This document shows positions 43,019 through 51,351 of a stretch of DNA of 64,000 bases, in pieces. The position numbers were made by a program, and so were the translations under genes. The stretch is from a virus. Positions within the stretch are counted from its first letter, which is position 1; each line of letters opens with the position of its first letter. The notes below the pieces were generated by a model. That model was not told the origin of the DNA. It saw only the letters and a program-made list of their open reading frames with translations, and did no database searches. The DNA is taken from positions 1-64,000 of the IMG/VR virus record IMGVR_UViG_3300047319_000334. One strand, given 5' to 3'.

Positions 43019-43216
43019 ATGACGACGCTAAATGTCCAGTTCACCGATGCAAGCGAAGAGACGATCGAATCGTACTTCGCGGGCCCTCAAGACGGATATG
43101 TATTCTCGAATCTTGGCACGGTAGAGTCGAGCGATCCGAGGTGGAAAACGTACTACGATCAAATGACCGCTGCTGGCGTCATTGGGCTGCCAGCGCCTCA
43201 ATCGTCTGGTTCGTAG
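43019..43216 (+). CDS. Small fibre-associated protein
   Basis: 65 residues. MTTLNVQFTDASEETIESYFAGPQD, ending PRWKTYYDQMTAAGVIGLPAP, resembles short tail-fibre companion or assembly proteins. Confidence 0.6.
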   Translation: MTTLNVQFTDASEETIESYFAGPQDGYVFSNLGTVESSDPRWKTYYDQMTAAGVIGLPAPQSSGS

Positions 43217-43224
43217 GGAGATGT

Positions 43225-43263
43225 AAAGCCACGTCCCGCGTGGAAAGCGTGGGCGTGGCTTTG
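43225..43263. terminator. Bidirectional terminator-like hairpin
   Basis: AAAGCCACG and CGTGGCTTT pair over nine bases, separating the tail operon from the convergent dehydrogenase gene. Confidence 0.5.
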
Positions 43264-43269
43264 AATCGG

Positions 43270-44538
43270 TCAAAGTTTGAATTGGACTTTGACTGAGCCC
43301 GACTTCTTGTCGTTGGCAGTTTGAAACGCAAGCGGAGCATCGGCGATCCGAAATTCATGCGTGATCAATTTTCGGAGTCGCTCGCCATTGAGTGCTAGAT
43401 TCTCGATTGCCACCTCAAAATCGTGCTTGCCATCCAGGTATCCATAGCAAGTCGAGTAGAGGAACGTCAGCTCCTTCATCAGCGCCGGGTAAGCCTCGAC
43501 CACTTTGATACCGGGGCCAGTCGCACCCACTATCCCCACCCGACCGCGGGGCGCAAGAAATCTCGTCGCCTGATCGATGGTCGCTTGGCCGCCTCCAACG
43601 GCCTCGATCACGAAGTCTGCGCCATGGGGGGCGACTTCTCTGATCCGATTGATCGCTGACCCGATATCGTCCGGCAGTATGTCCGTCGCTCCGATTGCCA
43701 GTGCGAGCTCGCCCTGAAAAGCATGTCGTGCAACAACGAAGACATTTGTGGCCCCGGCGTGTAGTGCAGCGGCGACTGCGCAGAGTCCGATAGTTCCGGC
43801 GCCGATAACGACCCCAGTCATTCCCGGGCGAACACCAGCCAATCGCACTCCATGAGTGCTTACAGCGAGCGGTTCGACGAAGGCCCCGAGGGCATCATCA
43901 ATCGAGTCGGGTAGGTCAAACGTCGCCGAGTCTTTAACGCGCACGTATTCAGCGAAGCCACCAGATCGGAACGGAAGCGCTTTATTGACGCAATGATAGG
44001 GATGACCGCTTGTGCAGAACTGGCACTTCCCGCACATGGCATTCAGGAACAGATCGGCAGTAACACGCTTGCCAATGCGCTCGCGCGAGACGCCTTCGCC
44101 GACCTCGACGATTGTCCCGGCAAATTCATGGCCATGCGGAAGGTCGTGGCTGTTTGGATCCTGCCTATATGCGCGCAGGTCGGTACCGCAGATTCCGGAA
44201 GCGCCAACCTTTACGATGACGGTCCCAGGCAGAGATTCAGGCCTGTTTATCTTGGTGACCTCCAGTTGGCCGATCCCGCGATGGAGCGCGGCCTGCATCG
44301 GAGCGCCATTATCTTCGGTGGACGTAGGTGCGGATGCGGGGGCCAAATCGGAGAGTGACAGACCAGCTTCAACCAGTCGAGGAAGTCGATTCGTCCGGAA
44401 TTCGTCCGAACCCATAAGACCCTTGACGAGATCCAGCGTGTGGTAGACGTTCTCCATCCAGTACTCAGCGGCACCGGGCTCGGCCGGGCGCCCGAGCAGC
44501 AGCAAATATGCGGATTCGACGTCCTGTTTGGTAACCAT
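43270..44538 (-). CDS. DUF4214-like domain fused to zinc-dependent dehydrogenase
   Basis: 422 residues. Residues 1-65 (QDVESAYLLLLGRPAEPGAAEYWMEN...GSDEFRTNRLP) match DUF4214. From about 81 a complete medium-chain dehydrogenase follows: GICGTD (C117), GHEFAG (H137-E138), structural zinc Cys 169, 172, 175 and 183, and NAD-binding GAGTIG (246-251). It likely oxidises a sugar or polyol alcohol. DUF4214 occurs with glycan and surface-polymer enzymes, so lysogenic surface modification is a reasonable guess. Confidence 0.8.
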   Translation of the reverse strand: MVTKQDVESAYLLLLGRPAEPGAAEYWMENVYHTLDLVKGLMGSDEFRTNRLPRLVEAGLSLSDLAPASAPTSTEDNGAPMQAALHRGIGQLEVTKINRPESLPGTVIVKVGASGICGTDLRAYRQDPNSHDLPHGHEFAGTIVEVGEGVSRERIGKRVTADLFLNAMCGKCQFCTSGHPYHCVNKALPFRSGGFAEYVRVKDSATFDLPDSIDDALGAFVEPLAVSTHGVRLAGVRPGMTGVVIGAGTIGLCAVAAALHAGATNVFVVARHAFQGELALAIGATDILPDDIGSAINRIREVAPHGADFVIEAVGGGQATIDQATRFLAPRGRVGIVGATGPGIKVVEAYPALMKELTFLYSTCYGYLDGKHDFEVAIENLALNGERLRKLITHEFRIADAPLAFQTANDKKSGSVKVQFKL

Positions 44539-44618
44539 CAGAATTTCCTTGTCTCTCGGTATTTAAGCGTGCCGGCGAGTATATATGATGGCCCGGCGTT
44601 TTCTGCCCGGAGGCATGT
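44539..44618. other. Short gap between cargo genes
   Basis: 80 bases containing an AT-rich gtatatatgat stretch that may hold the dehydrogenase promoter. No gene. Confidence 0.3.
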
Positions 44619-45326
44619 TCACCACCGATAACCCAAAGTCACCATGTGTGCCGCCCTGAAACCGAGCGGCACATTGCTGTTGCTGACGTTCTTCGACGGC
44701 GTGCTGATGTAGGTGTAGCGCACGGTCACCTTCTTGTAGGCGACTGATGCGCCGGCCACCCATGTGAGTTGTGGCTTGGGGTCATGTGCGAGTGTTTCGA
44801 CGGAGCCGCGCGGCCCCCAAGGACTCGTTTCAGACATCACGGTCATCGTCGACGTCCATGTGCCTTTGAAGACTGCCGGGCCGCCCTCGACGCTAAACCG
44901 CCAGTTCCCGACCTCGTAGTAAGGCTCGATGGTTAGCGCAATGGCCTGGAGCGAACCACCCGTGTCGAAGTAACGCATCGGGCCGCATGTGCCGTTGCAT
45001 GCCTGCTTCTGCGGGTTGTAACCGCCGACACCATCAGTGTAGTCCGAGGCATCTGGCACGGCATCGCCCTGGATCTTGGCTGTGCCGAAGTACATGTACG
45101 AGAGGTTCAAATCGACGCCGGGCAGCCACGAGCCGCGAGTATATGGGAGCGCGGTCAAGCCAACGCCGATGCGGCCCGCAGGAACACGGAGCTTGAGGTG
45201 ATGGCTGAAGCCCTGCTGGTAGTACATTCCATCGCCCATCGCTGTAAAGTTCGTGGCGCCAAGGCCCGCTTCAGCATGGAAAAACGACTCAGCGTGCGCG
45301 CCGGCCGCGGCGCAGCCGAGCGTCAT
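44619..45326 (-). CDS. Outer-membrane beta-barrel-like protein
   Basis: 235 residues from ATG 45326. Alternating aromatic beta strands (FFHAEAGLGATNF, HHLKLRVPAGRIGVGL, VDLNLSYMYFG, VTVRYTYIST) and a terminal aromatic (GYRW) are typical of outer-membrane barrels. The visible signal (MTLGCAAAGAHA) is too short, yet the frame upstream (WRAAAVAMTLG) continues the hydrophobic core without a start codon. It begins three bases after the regulator's stop. A lysogenic surface protein is likely. Confidence 0.6.
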   Translation of the reverse strand: MTLGCAAAGAHAESFFHAEAGLGATNFTAMGDGMYYQQGFSHHLKLRVPAGRIGVGLTALPYTRGSWLPGVDLNLSYMYFGTAKIQGDAVPDASDYTDGVGGYNPQKQACNGTCGPMRYFDTGGSLQAIALTIEPYYEVGNWRFSVEGGPAVFKGTWTSTMTVMSETSPWGPRGSVETLAHDPKPQLTWVAGASVAYKKVTVRYTYISTPSKNVSNSNVPLGFRAAHMVTLGYRW

Positions 45327-45328
45327 AG

Positions 45329-45658
45329 CTACGGCTGCGGCTCTCCATCCTGCTCCGGGGCAGGATCGGCGTTGGGGTCTAGCACCGCTCCGGCCTCTCG
45401 CATCGCGTCGTACACGGTCTCGATGTCTTTCTGCTTGAGCACGCGGTGCGCCATAGCCCAGAACAGCATGTGCATGCTCACCACACGAGGCTTCTTCCCG
45501 CCCGTGTATTTCCGATACTGTTTGTCGCTGGACACGCCCAGCAGCTTTGCCATCTGGGCACCGGTAAAGCCGAGCACCTTCTGAAGGCGCGCCAAGTCTT
45601 CGGTCGTGAGAGCCTTGTAGAGCATGAAGGGTTCGTCCAATTGTGCGCGCGGCGGCAC
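45329..45658 (-). CDS. XRE-like regulator of the cargo cassette
   Basis: 109 residues. LARLQKVLGFTGAQMAKLLGVSSDKQYRKYTGGKKPR is an HTH of the plant/phage YdaS-XRE style. ATG 45622 (MLYKAL) is an alternative start. Followed immediately by the outer-membrane-like gene, so likely co-transcribed and perhaps self-regulated. Confidence 0.65.
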   Translation of the reverse strand: MPPRAQLDEPFMLYKALTTEDLARLQKVLGFTGAQMAKLLGVSSDKQYRKYTGGKKPRVVSMHMLFWAMAHRVLKQKDIETVYDAMREAGAVLDPNADPAPEQDGEPQP

Positions 45659-45840
45659 GAAAAGAGTATTTCATGATTCTTCCTTTCGGAGATGACGGGT
45701 TGCCGGAAAGGCCTCCCTGTGTTGAAAATATTAGCCCCATTGGGGTTGAAAAAGCAAGGGGAATTTCATGTGTTGTCTAGGCCGCATACTGTTACATACT
45801 CATGCTTGACGGTAGTAATGCGGCGCACTAGCATTCCTAC
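45659..45840. promoter_or_regulatory. Divergent promoter region between regulator and HigBA
   Basis: 180 bases with inverted repeats CCCCATTGGGG (about 45736) and CCGCAT...ATGCGG (about 45782-45826), suitable as operators for the regulator and the antitoxin. Promoter boxes not certain. Confidence 0.4.
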
Positions 45841-46119
45841 ATGATCCAAACCTTCCGATGCCCCGACACCGCCGCGCTATTTGCCGGACAGCGCGTCGCC
45901 AGGTTCGTGAACTTTGAAAAAGTCGCGATGCGGAAGCTTGCCATGTTGCACCGGGCACAAACGCTGCATGATCTGCGCGTTCCGCCCAATAACCAACTGG
46001 AAGCGCTCAAGCGCGACCGTGCTGGGCAACATAGCATCCGGATCAACGATCAATATCGAGTGTGCTTCCGGTTCGATCAAGGAAGTGCATTCGACGTTGA
46101 GATCGTCGACTATCACTAG
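45841..46119 (+). CDS. higB: HigB-type mRNA endonuclease toxin
   Basis: 92 residues. FRCPDTAALFAGQRVARFVNFEKVAMRKLAMLH...LRVPPNNQLEALKRDRAGQHSIRINDQYRVCFRF is the HigB/RelE fold with its basic active-site residues. The toxin is first in the operon, as in HigBA. Confidence 0.9.
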   Translation: MIQTFRCPDTAALFAGQRVARFVNFEKVAMRKLAMLHRAQTLHDLRVPPNNQLEALKRDRAGQHSIRINDQYRVCFRFDQGSAFDVEIVDYH

Positions 46120-46131
46120 GAGGTGCCGCTT

Positions 46132-46434
46132 ATGCCACGTGAAATCCCCTACCCCCATCCGGGGGAAATCCTGTCGGAGGAATTCTTGACTCCGATGGGT
46201 ATCAGTGCGTACCGGCTCGCCAAAGATATTCGTGTTGACCAAACGCGCATCAGTGACATCATCGCTGGCCATCGCGCCATCACCGTGGATACTGGTTTGC
46301 GCTTGTCCCGCTACTTCGGAACCAATGACGAATTCTGGACGGGCCTGCAACTCGACTACGAAACAGCCGTGCACAAGGCCGAGATAGAGAGGCAACTTGA
46401 AGCGATACCGCGCTTCGAACCGGAAGCCGCCTGA
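46132..46434 (+). CDS. higA: HigA-type antitoxin
   Basis: 100 residues. PHPGEILSEEFLTPMGISAYRLAKDIRVDQTRISDIIAGHRAITVDTGLRLSRYFGT is the HigA XRE domain. AGGAGG upstream, 12 bases after the toxin stop. Autorepression is the family norm. Confidence 0.9.
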   Translation: MPREIPYPHPGEILSEEFLTPMGISAYRLAKDIRVDQTRISDIIAGHRAITVDTGLRLSRYFGTNDEFWTGLQLDYETAVHKAEIERQLEAIPRFEPEAA

Positions 46435-46457
46435 TACCTTCAAAGCATCAAAACTAA

Positions 46458-46526
46458 ACCGCCCGACGAGGCGGTTTTTTTACGTCCAGACCAAACCCAA
46501 GGCCGCCCACTGAGGCGGCTTTTTCC
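46458..46526 (+). terminator. Two successive terminators after higBA
   Basis: AACCGCC-CGACGA-GGCGGTT plus T-run (46458-46483), then GGCCGCC-CACTGA-GGCGGCT plus TTTTT (46500-46526). Confidence 0.75.
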
Positions 46527-46544
46527 ATTTCCGGGGCCACTCCT

Positions 46545-46847
46545 TTGAACCATCCACACCCGCACGGCGATGACCGTATCACCGCCCTGGAGCAACGCAT
46601 GAGCACGATCGAGCAACAGATCTTTGACTGGCGTGGCGAGCTATCAGCAAACACTGAGGCGACGTTACGCGTCGAGTTGAACACTCAGGAGTTGGTCGAA
46701 CTGCTGAAGCTTGCCAAGGGTGGGATTGGATTCTTCACAGCGACTGGTCGCGTCATGCGGAAACTCGTGGTTTGGTTCGGGCCTTTCCTGACGGTGGCGG
46801 GCGCCATCTGGGCGCTGGCACATGGAAAGTTTCCGGGGCAAGGATGA
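46545..46847 (+). CDS. Holin-like membrane protein
   Basis: 100 residues. An N-terminal coiled coil (DDRITALEQRMSTIEQQIFDWRGELSANTEATLRV) and one C-terminal membrane helix (VVWFGPFLTVAGAIWALA), like XhlA/holin-accessory proteins. ATGA overlap with the lysozyme. Confidence 0.65.
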   Translation: MNHPHPHGDDRITALEQRMSTIEQQIFDWRGELSANTEATLRVELNTQELVELLKLAKGGIGFFTATGRVMRKLVVWFGPFLTVAGAIWALAHGKFPGQG

Positions 46848-47290
46848 ACACCACACTTCTCGAGGCCGAACTGCGCCGCGATGAAGGCGTGCGCTACTGG
46901 CCATACAAGGACACAAAAGGCATTCAGACAACTGGCGTCGGCCACAACCTGCAAGCCAAGCCTTTGCCGTCGAACTGGGCCTACCCGCTGACGCCAGCAC
47001 AGGTCACCCAACTGCTCGAGCAAGACATCGCCGACACGTTCGCCAATCTGGATCGCAACCTTCCTTGGTGGCGCCAGCTTGACGACGTTCGTCAACGCGT
47101 CGTCGCGAACATGTGCTTTAACCTCGGTATCGGCAAGTTACTCGGCTTCAAGAACACGCTTGCGGCCATGCAACGCGGTTCGTATGCCATCGCTGCGGCG
47201 GGTATGAAGGCCAGTGATTGGCATGGCCAAGTGGGCGCTCGAGCGGTGCGCCTGTGCTCCGCCATGGAAACCGGCGTCATGCCCGCGTAA
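46844..47290 (+). CDS. T4-type lysozyme endolysin (GH24)
   Basis: 148 residues. The catalytic triad spacing E-8-D-5-T is present (Glu14 in RRDEG, Asp23 in YKDTKG, Thr29), with GVGHN following. Hydrolyses peptidoglycan at the end of infection. No signal peptide, so holin-dependent. Confidence 0.9.
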   Translation: MNTTLLEAELRRDEGVRYWPYKDTKGIQTTGVGHNLQAKPLPSNWAYPLTPAQVTQLLEQDIADTFANLDRNLPWWRQLDDVRQRVVANMCFNLGIGKLLGFKNTLAAMQRGSYAIAAAGMKASDWHGQVGARAVRLCSAMETGVMPA

Positions 47291-47340
47291 ATATCTGTCA
47301 AACGAATAAACGTCAAATATTCGTCTCACGCATAAAACTC

Positions 47341-47370
47341 ATAAGGCCCGCCTAGTGCGGGCGTTTTCGT
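47341..47370 (+). terminator. Terminator after lysozyme
   Basis: GCCCGC-CTAGT-GCGGGC followed by GTTTTCGTTT. Confidence 0.65.
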
Positions 47371-47383
47371 TTCTGGAGCCCGA

Positions 47384-47797
47384 ATGGCATCGAACCTGAA
47401 GTACTCGGCTGCACTGAAGACCTCGCAACAGGCGGCGATCAGCACCGCCGCCGGCACGTCGGCGATCCTCACCTTGTACAGCGGCACGCAGCCCGCGTCG
47501 CCCGACACGGCGGTAACGTCGCAGGTTGCGCTTTCGACCCATACGTGTGCCGCGACATTCGGTGCTGCGTCCGCGGGTGTGCTTACCGTTGGCGCCATCG
47601 CAAACGGCACTGGCACGGCCGGCGCGGGCGCCGGAACCGCAGCCACCTGGTATCGGCTTACGACCTCGGGCGGCACGGCTCTGATTGACGGCAGTGTTGG
47701 CACCTCTGGCGCCGACCTCAACCTAACTGGCTCGACGTCCATTGCAACAGGACAGACGGTATCCATCACGTCGTGGACGCTGACGAACGGCAACTAA
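47384..47797 (+). CDS. Putative minor virion protein
   Basis: 137 residues, Ala/Gly/Thr/Ser-rich beta protein (MASNLKYSAALKTSQQAAIS...). Such proteins in Burkholderia phages precede repeat-containing surface proteins. Virion location is inferred. Confidence 0.55.
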   Translation: MASNLKYSAALKTSQQAAISTAAGTSAILTLYSGTQPASPDTAVTSQVALSTHTCAATFGAASAGVLTVGAIANGTGTAGAGAGTAATWYRLTTSGGTALIDGSVGTSGADLNLTGSTSIATGQTVSITSWTLTNGN

Positions 47798-47817
47798 GGC
47801 AGTAACCGGGGGCGAAC

Positions 47818-49260
47818 ATGGGAAGCCTATCCGGCTCCACTGCTGTAAATTCATCCGCCGTCAATCTCAGTTCGCCAGTACAAACCGACTGGATTCAGTT
47901 TCCGCAGAGCGCAACAAGTCCGAACCGAAAGAGCGGCGGCGGTTCGACCATCTCTTTGCCTACCGCTATCGGCACGGGCGTTACGCTTGGCGGATACGGA
48001 CCAGACGTACGCAGCATCACGTGGACAGATGGCACGCCGACGGCCAGCGCTACTAGCGGGGATGGCATCTTTGCGCCTGCGTCAGGTTCGGCGGTTGTCG
48101 GTAATGGCTTTCAGTTCACCGTTCCTGCAGATACCACGACACGCACAGTTGTTATTGCGTGGGGAATGTATGGCGGAGACACTGGGGCGAACACTGCTGC
48201 GGCGAAACTGGTCGCCACACTGTCAGACGGCAGCGCTACTGCGGTTACGCACACGCCGGCCGGTGTCGTTGCTGGCGCATCTACCGACTATCTAACGACG
48301 CTCACGTACAGCGCGAACAGCGCGAGCCAAACGCTCACTCTTGCGGTCACGCTGACGACAGTCAATGCTGGCGCCGGGAATTTCTGCAACATCACGTTGC
48401 AGACGGCCAAGTATCTCGCGAGCTCCAGTCCGGTTACTGGCTCAGGCGCATCGACACAAGGGCCCAACGTCTCGTCTGCTGCCGGCGCAATCTCACTTTC
48501 GGGATCGTCGGCAAGTATGCAGGCCGTCAATGCCTCGTCTGCTTCAGGCGCCATCCGCGTAACTGGTGCGGCTGCATCGACCCAAGCCACGAATACCAGC
48601 GTTGCCGTCGGGAAGGTCGTTGTAGGCGGTGCCGCGGCGTCGAATCAGGCGCCTAACACTGCCAGCGCTGCTGGCTCTGTTCGCGTTTCCGGATCGGGCT
48701 CGTCCACGCAGTCGCTGAATGTATCGGCTGCCTCCGGCTCGGTTGCAGTCGCCGGCGCAGCATCAAGCACCCAGGCGCAGAACGTCTCAAACGCTTCAGG
48801 CGCGATCGGCAACGTCGTTCAGGGGAGTGCCGCCAGTACCCAAGCGCCGAACGTTTCTGCGGCATCGGGCAGCATCGCTGTGTCGGGTGCCGGCGCTTCG
48901 ATGCAGAGCAAGAATGCCTCGCTGTCTGTGGGCTTGGTTGCTGTCTCCGGCTCGGCTGCATCGGTTCAGGCGGCCAACTCCACCTCGGCTAGTGGCGCTG
49001 TTCTTGTGTCGGGCGCCGCGGCGAGTGTGCAGCAGCCCAATGCGGCCAACGCTACTGGTGAAATCATTCTCGAGCCGATAGTCGGCTCGGCAGCCAGCAC
49101 TCAGCAGCCCAACGTCTGCGTTGCGACCGGCGTCATCACCTCAGCCGACGTCAACCCGGCTATCTACCACGTCTACGCAGAGAACCGCCTATTTACGGTC
49201 GCTGGCGAGACGCGGACATACGTTGTGCTGCCTGAAACGCGAGTGTTCAAAGTCGGATAA
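47818..49260 (+). CDS. Repeat-containing surface protein
   Basis: 480 residues. Residues 1-200 are a beta-rich domain (SSPVQTDWIQFPQSATSPNRKSGGG; GVTLGGYGPDVRS). Residues about 204-440 are about eleven copies of a 21-residue repeat of the form SxASxQxxNxSxAxGxIxVxG. The last 35 residues (YHVYAENRLFTVAGETRTYVVLPETRVFKV) look like a C-terminal beta hairpin cap. Likely an elongated stalk on the virion or cell surface. Confidence 0.6.
   Translation: MGSLSGSTAVNSSAVNLSSPVQTDWIQFPQSATSPNRKSGGGSTISLPTAIGTGVTLGGYGPDVRSITWTDGTPTASATSGDGIFAPASGSAVVGNGFQFTVPADTTTRTVVIAWGMYGGDTGANTAAAKLVATLSDGSATAVTHTPAGVVAGASTDYLTTLTYSANSASQTLTLAVTLTTVNAGAGNFCNITLQTAKYLASSSPVTGSGASTQGPNVSSAAGAISLSGSSASMQAVNASSASGAIRVTGAAASTQATNTSVAVGKVVVGGAAASNQAPNTASAAGSVRVSGSGSSTQSLNVSAASGSVAVAGAASSTQAQNVSNASGAIGNVVQGSAASTQAPNVSAASGSIAVSGAGASMQSKNASLSVGLVAVSGSAASVQAANSTSASGAVLVSGAAASVQQPNAANATGEIILEPIVGSAASTQQPNVCVATGVITSADVNPAIYHVYAENRLFTVAGETRTYVVLPETRVFKVG
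48427..49130 (+). repeat. Tandem 63-bp repeats inside the surface protein gene
   Basis: Around eleven units of 63 bases (one of 69, one of 72) encoding the 21-residue repeat. Units differ widely in DNA, so they are old, not a recent expansion. Confidence 0.65.
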
Positions 49261-49285
49261 CAGGCCACATGGCCAGGAACTCACT

Positions 49286-49570
49286 ATGGTTGGCCTTCCA
49301 AACAATCGTATCTCGCCGAAAGACCCGATAGCGAACCTTCCCTATGCATTCGAATGGGCGGCTGAGTTGGCGCCAGGCGCAACGCTAGTCACTGCAACGA
49401 TCACCGTTCCGACCGGCATCACGCTATCTCAAGCTGGCGTCATCGAAGGAACGCAAGTCGTGTTCTGGCTGTTGGGTGGGACTACCGGCGTTGCCTACGA
49501 AATCGCATGCGTCATCACTGATAGCACTGGCGCCACGAATCGAAAGTGGTTCCTGCTTCAGGTCACCTGA
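49286..49570 (+). CDS. Small virion-type protein
   Basis: 94 residues from ATG 49286 (AGGAA upstream). ISPKDPIANLPYAFEWAAELAPGATLVTATITVPTGITLS is a fibronectin/beta-sandwich-like pattern found beside fibre genes. Confidence 0.6.
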   Translation: MVGLPNNRISPKDPIANLPYAFEWAAELAPGATLVTATITVPTGITLSQAGVIEGTQVVFWLLGGTTGVAYEIACVITDSTGATNRKWFLLQVT

Positions 49571-49586
49571 TCCCGTCACACTTCTT

Positions 49587-49614
49587 ATGAGGCCCGCGTT
49601 TGCGGGCTTTTTTT
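49587..49614 (+). terminator. Terminator
   Basis: GGCCCGC-GTTT-GCGGGCT followed by TTTTTT, directly before ATG 49615. Confidence 0.7.
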
Positions 49615-50052
49615 ATGCCTATGAAAATCGCACACGAACATGAGCAGAAGCAAACGCTGACGTTCTCGATCTTCTATCCGGACCATCCGCCCCGCACCGA
49701 GTCAGCATTGTTCCGCAAGACAAAGCATCACCTTGTGGCTGTGATTGACACGCCTTGCTGGGTTTGCGGGACGAAGGAAAAACGCGAGGTACACCACTGG
49801 CACGCCGAGTGGGCGGATAGCGACGGCATTGACTGGGACAAGATGCGCACGCTGCATCCTGACTTCGACTGGACGACCTTCAAGGAGCCGTCCGACTTCA
49901 TCGACAGTGAATACAACATGCGGATTCTCTGCGAGAAGCATCACCGCGGCATTAATCACGGCATTCACATGATTCCATTGCCCGTTTGGGAAATGCAGCG
50001 CATCAAGCGAGACGATTTCATCTTTAGCGAAGACGAACAGGAGCAAGCATGA
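49615..50052 (+). CDS. HNH-like His/Cys protein
   Basis: 145 residues (ATG 49621 is an alternative). PCWVCGTKEKREVHHWHAEWADSDGIDW and MRILCEKHHRGINHGIHM contain the paired Cys and His of an HNH-type zinc nuclease fold. It is located in the lysis region; function unknown. Confidence 0.6.
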   Translation: MPMKIAHEHEQKQTLTFSIFYPDHPPRTESALFRKTKHHLVAVIDTPCWVCGTKEKREVHHWHAEWADSDGIDWDKMRTLHPDFDWTTFKEPSDFIDSEYNMRILCEKHHRGINHGIHMIPLPVWEMQRIKRDDFIFSEDEQEQA

Positions 50053-50231
50053 ACACTTATCTAAAAGTCGGCTGTTATGCGGGCCTTATGGCTGCGTGGG
50101 GCGTTTTCGCCTTCTTCGGAAAGACGCCGGTTGACGGATTCATCAACGCGATCGGCAGCGCTCTGTCGGTGCTTGGCGCCGTGCACGTGATCGGATCGAA
50201 GAACGCTGCAGCAACGCCGCCCGCGCAATGA
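50049..50231 (+). CDS. Holin-like two-helix protein
   Basis: 60 residues. Two hydrophobic helices (YLKVGCYAGLMAAWGVFAFFG and FINAIGSALSVLGAVHVIG) with a short loop, typical of small class II holins. Overlaps both neighbours. A second holin candidate lies next to the lysozyme. Confidence 0.6.
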   Translation: MNTYLKVGCYAGLMAAWGVFAFFGKTPVDGFINAIGSALSVLGAVHVIGSKNAAATPPAQ

Positions 50232-50536
50232 AGGCCGCCGCGCTACTGCTGGCCCTATCGCTCACCGGCTGCGCTGGCACTGCCGTCTACGACGTCCATC
50301 CGTACGTCGATGCGCCGACGGGACAGGTCTTGTGCTGCGAGGCTCGGGTGTTATCCCGGCGTGACATCGGCAATGTCAACGTGCACGTGTCGAAAGTGGG
50401 CAATGACTACGTGATCGACTTTTCTGAATCTGCAGTTGTCGCTACTGCCCCCATCGCCGCCGAAAGTGCCACGGTTTCTGCCGTCGCTGGCGCTGTCACT
50501 CAAACGGCCATTTCGGCCGCCCAAATCCTAAAGTAA
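50228..50536 (+). CDS. Lipoprotein, lysis region
   Basis: 102 residues. The signal MKAAALLLALSLTGC has lipobox LTGC. Mature part beta-rich. Could act as a spanin-like or accessory outer-membrane lipoprotein. Confidence 0.6.
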   Translation: MKAAALLLALSLTGCAGTAVYDVHPYVDAPTGQVLCCEARVLSRRDIGNVNVHVSKVGNDYVIDFSESAVVATAPIAAESATVSAVAGAVTQTAISAAQILK

Positions 50537-50545
50537 GGAATCGTC

Positions 50546-50968
50546 ATGCGTAAATTTATGCTGCTTGCGGCAGGCCTTGTCGCGCTCATTTCCGGCTGCG
50601 CTACCACTGGCATAGTTCAAACTCCAGCGCAGGTCGCCGCTCAGGTTTGCCCGCCAACCCAAACTGCCATCGCATCGTTGCAAGCCGTTGTCGGCCTGAG
50701 CGATGACGCAAAGGCCAAACTTGCCGAAGCCGCCCCGGTCGTCGCCGCCGTCTGCTCGGCAGGCTCCAGCGTCAATGTCGCTGACTTGAAATCTCTCGGT
50801 TCGACTGCGCTGCCGGCTGTTATGGCCGTCGTCAACGCATCGCCGCTTTCGGACCAGGATAAGACGAAGATCGGCATTGACCTCACGGTTGCTCAAATCG
50901 TTCTATCGAGCGTCATCGCTGCGCTGCCGGCTACCGTGGAACCAGCATCGGCGGCGAGCGGCGTATGA
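50546..50968 (+). CDS. Lipoprotein, lysis region
   Basis: 140 residues. MRKFMLLAAGLVALISGC is a signal with lipobox ISGC. The mature part is helical and Ala-rich. Unknown function; overlaps the DUF1353 gene by ATGA. Confidence 0.6.
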   Translation: MRKFMLLAAGLVALISGCATTGIVQTPAQVAAQVCPPTQTAIASLQAVVGLSDDAKAKLAEAAPVVAAVCSAGSSVNVADLKSLGSTALPAVMAVVNASPLSDQDKTKIGIDLTVAQIVLSSVIAALPATVEPASAASGV

Positions 50969-51351
50969 GTGCGTTTCTGACCGATCTGCAGGTTGAGCTC
51001 GTCAGCGACGCGACAAACAGCGGGCGCGGGACATGGCGCCTGACTGCGCCACTGGTGTATCAATCGGATGTGGCGAAGCAGACCTTCGCAATGCCCGCAG
51101 GCAGCTTGACTGATTTTGCGTCAGTGCCGCGGGTAATGATCGCTTTTCTACTGACCGGCGATACCGCGCACGAAGCCTCGGCCCTGCACGACTGGTTGTA
51201 TGGATCGCATGTCGTTCCACGCAACGTGGCCGATGCAGTCTTACGCGAAGCAGCGCTGGTTTCCGGCGTTCCGGCTTGGCGCGCCTTCCTTTTATGGGCT
51301 GGCGTGCGCATTGGTGGCGGCGGAAGCCACTGGAACGGCGCTGCCGCCTGA
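50965..51351 (+). CDS. DUF1353 phage protein
   Basis: 128 residues. FAMPAGSLTDFASVPRVM...EASALHDWLYGSHVVPRNVADAVLREA holds the conserved Asp/Ser and His-Asp pairs of DUF1353, a family common at the end of phage lysis modules. Confidence 0.8.
   Translation: MSAFLTDLQVELVSDATNSGRGTWRLTAPLVYQSDVAKQTFAMPAGSLTDFASVPRVMIAFLLTGDTAHEASALHDWLYGSHVVPRNVADAVLREAALVSGVPAWRAFLLWAGVRIGGGGSHWNGAAA

Noticed and set aside
48427-49130. CRISPR-like repeat array
   Set aside because: Repeats are coding, in frame, degenerate, and have no constant repeat/spacer alternation.
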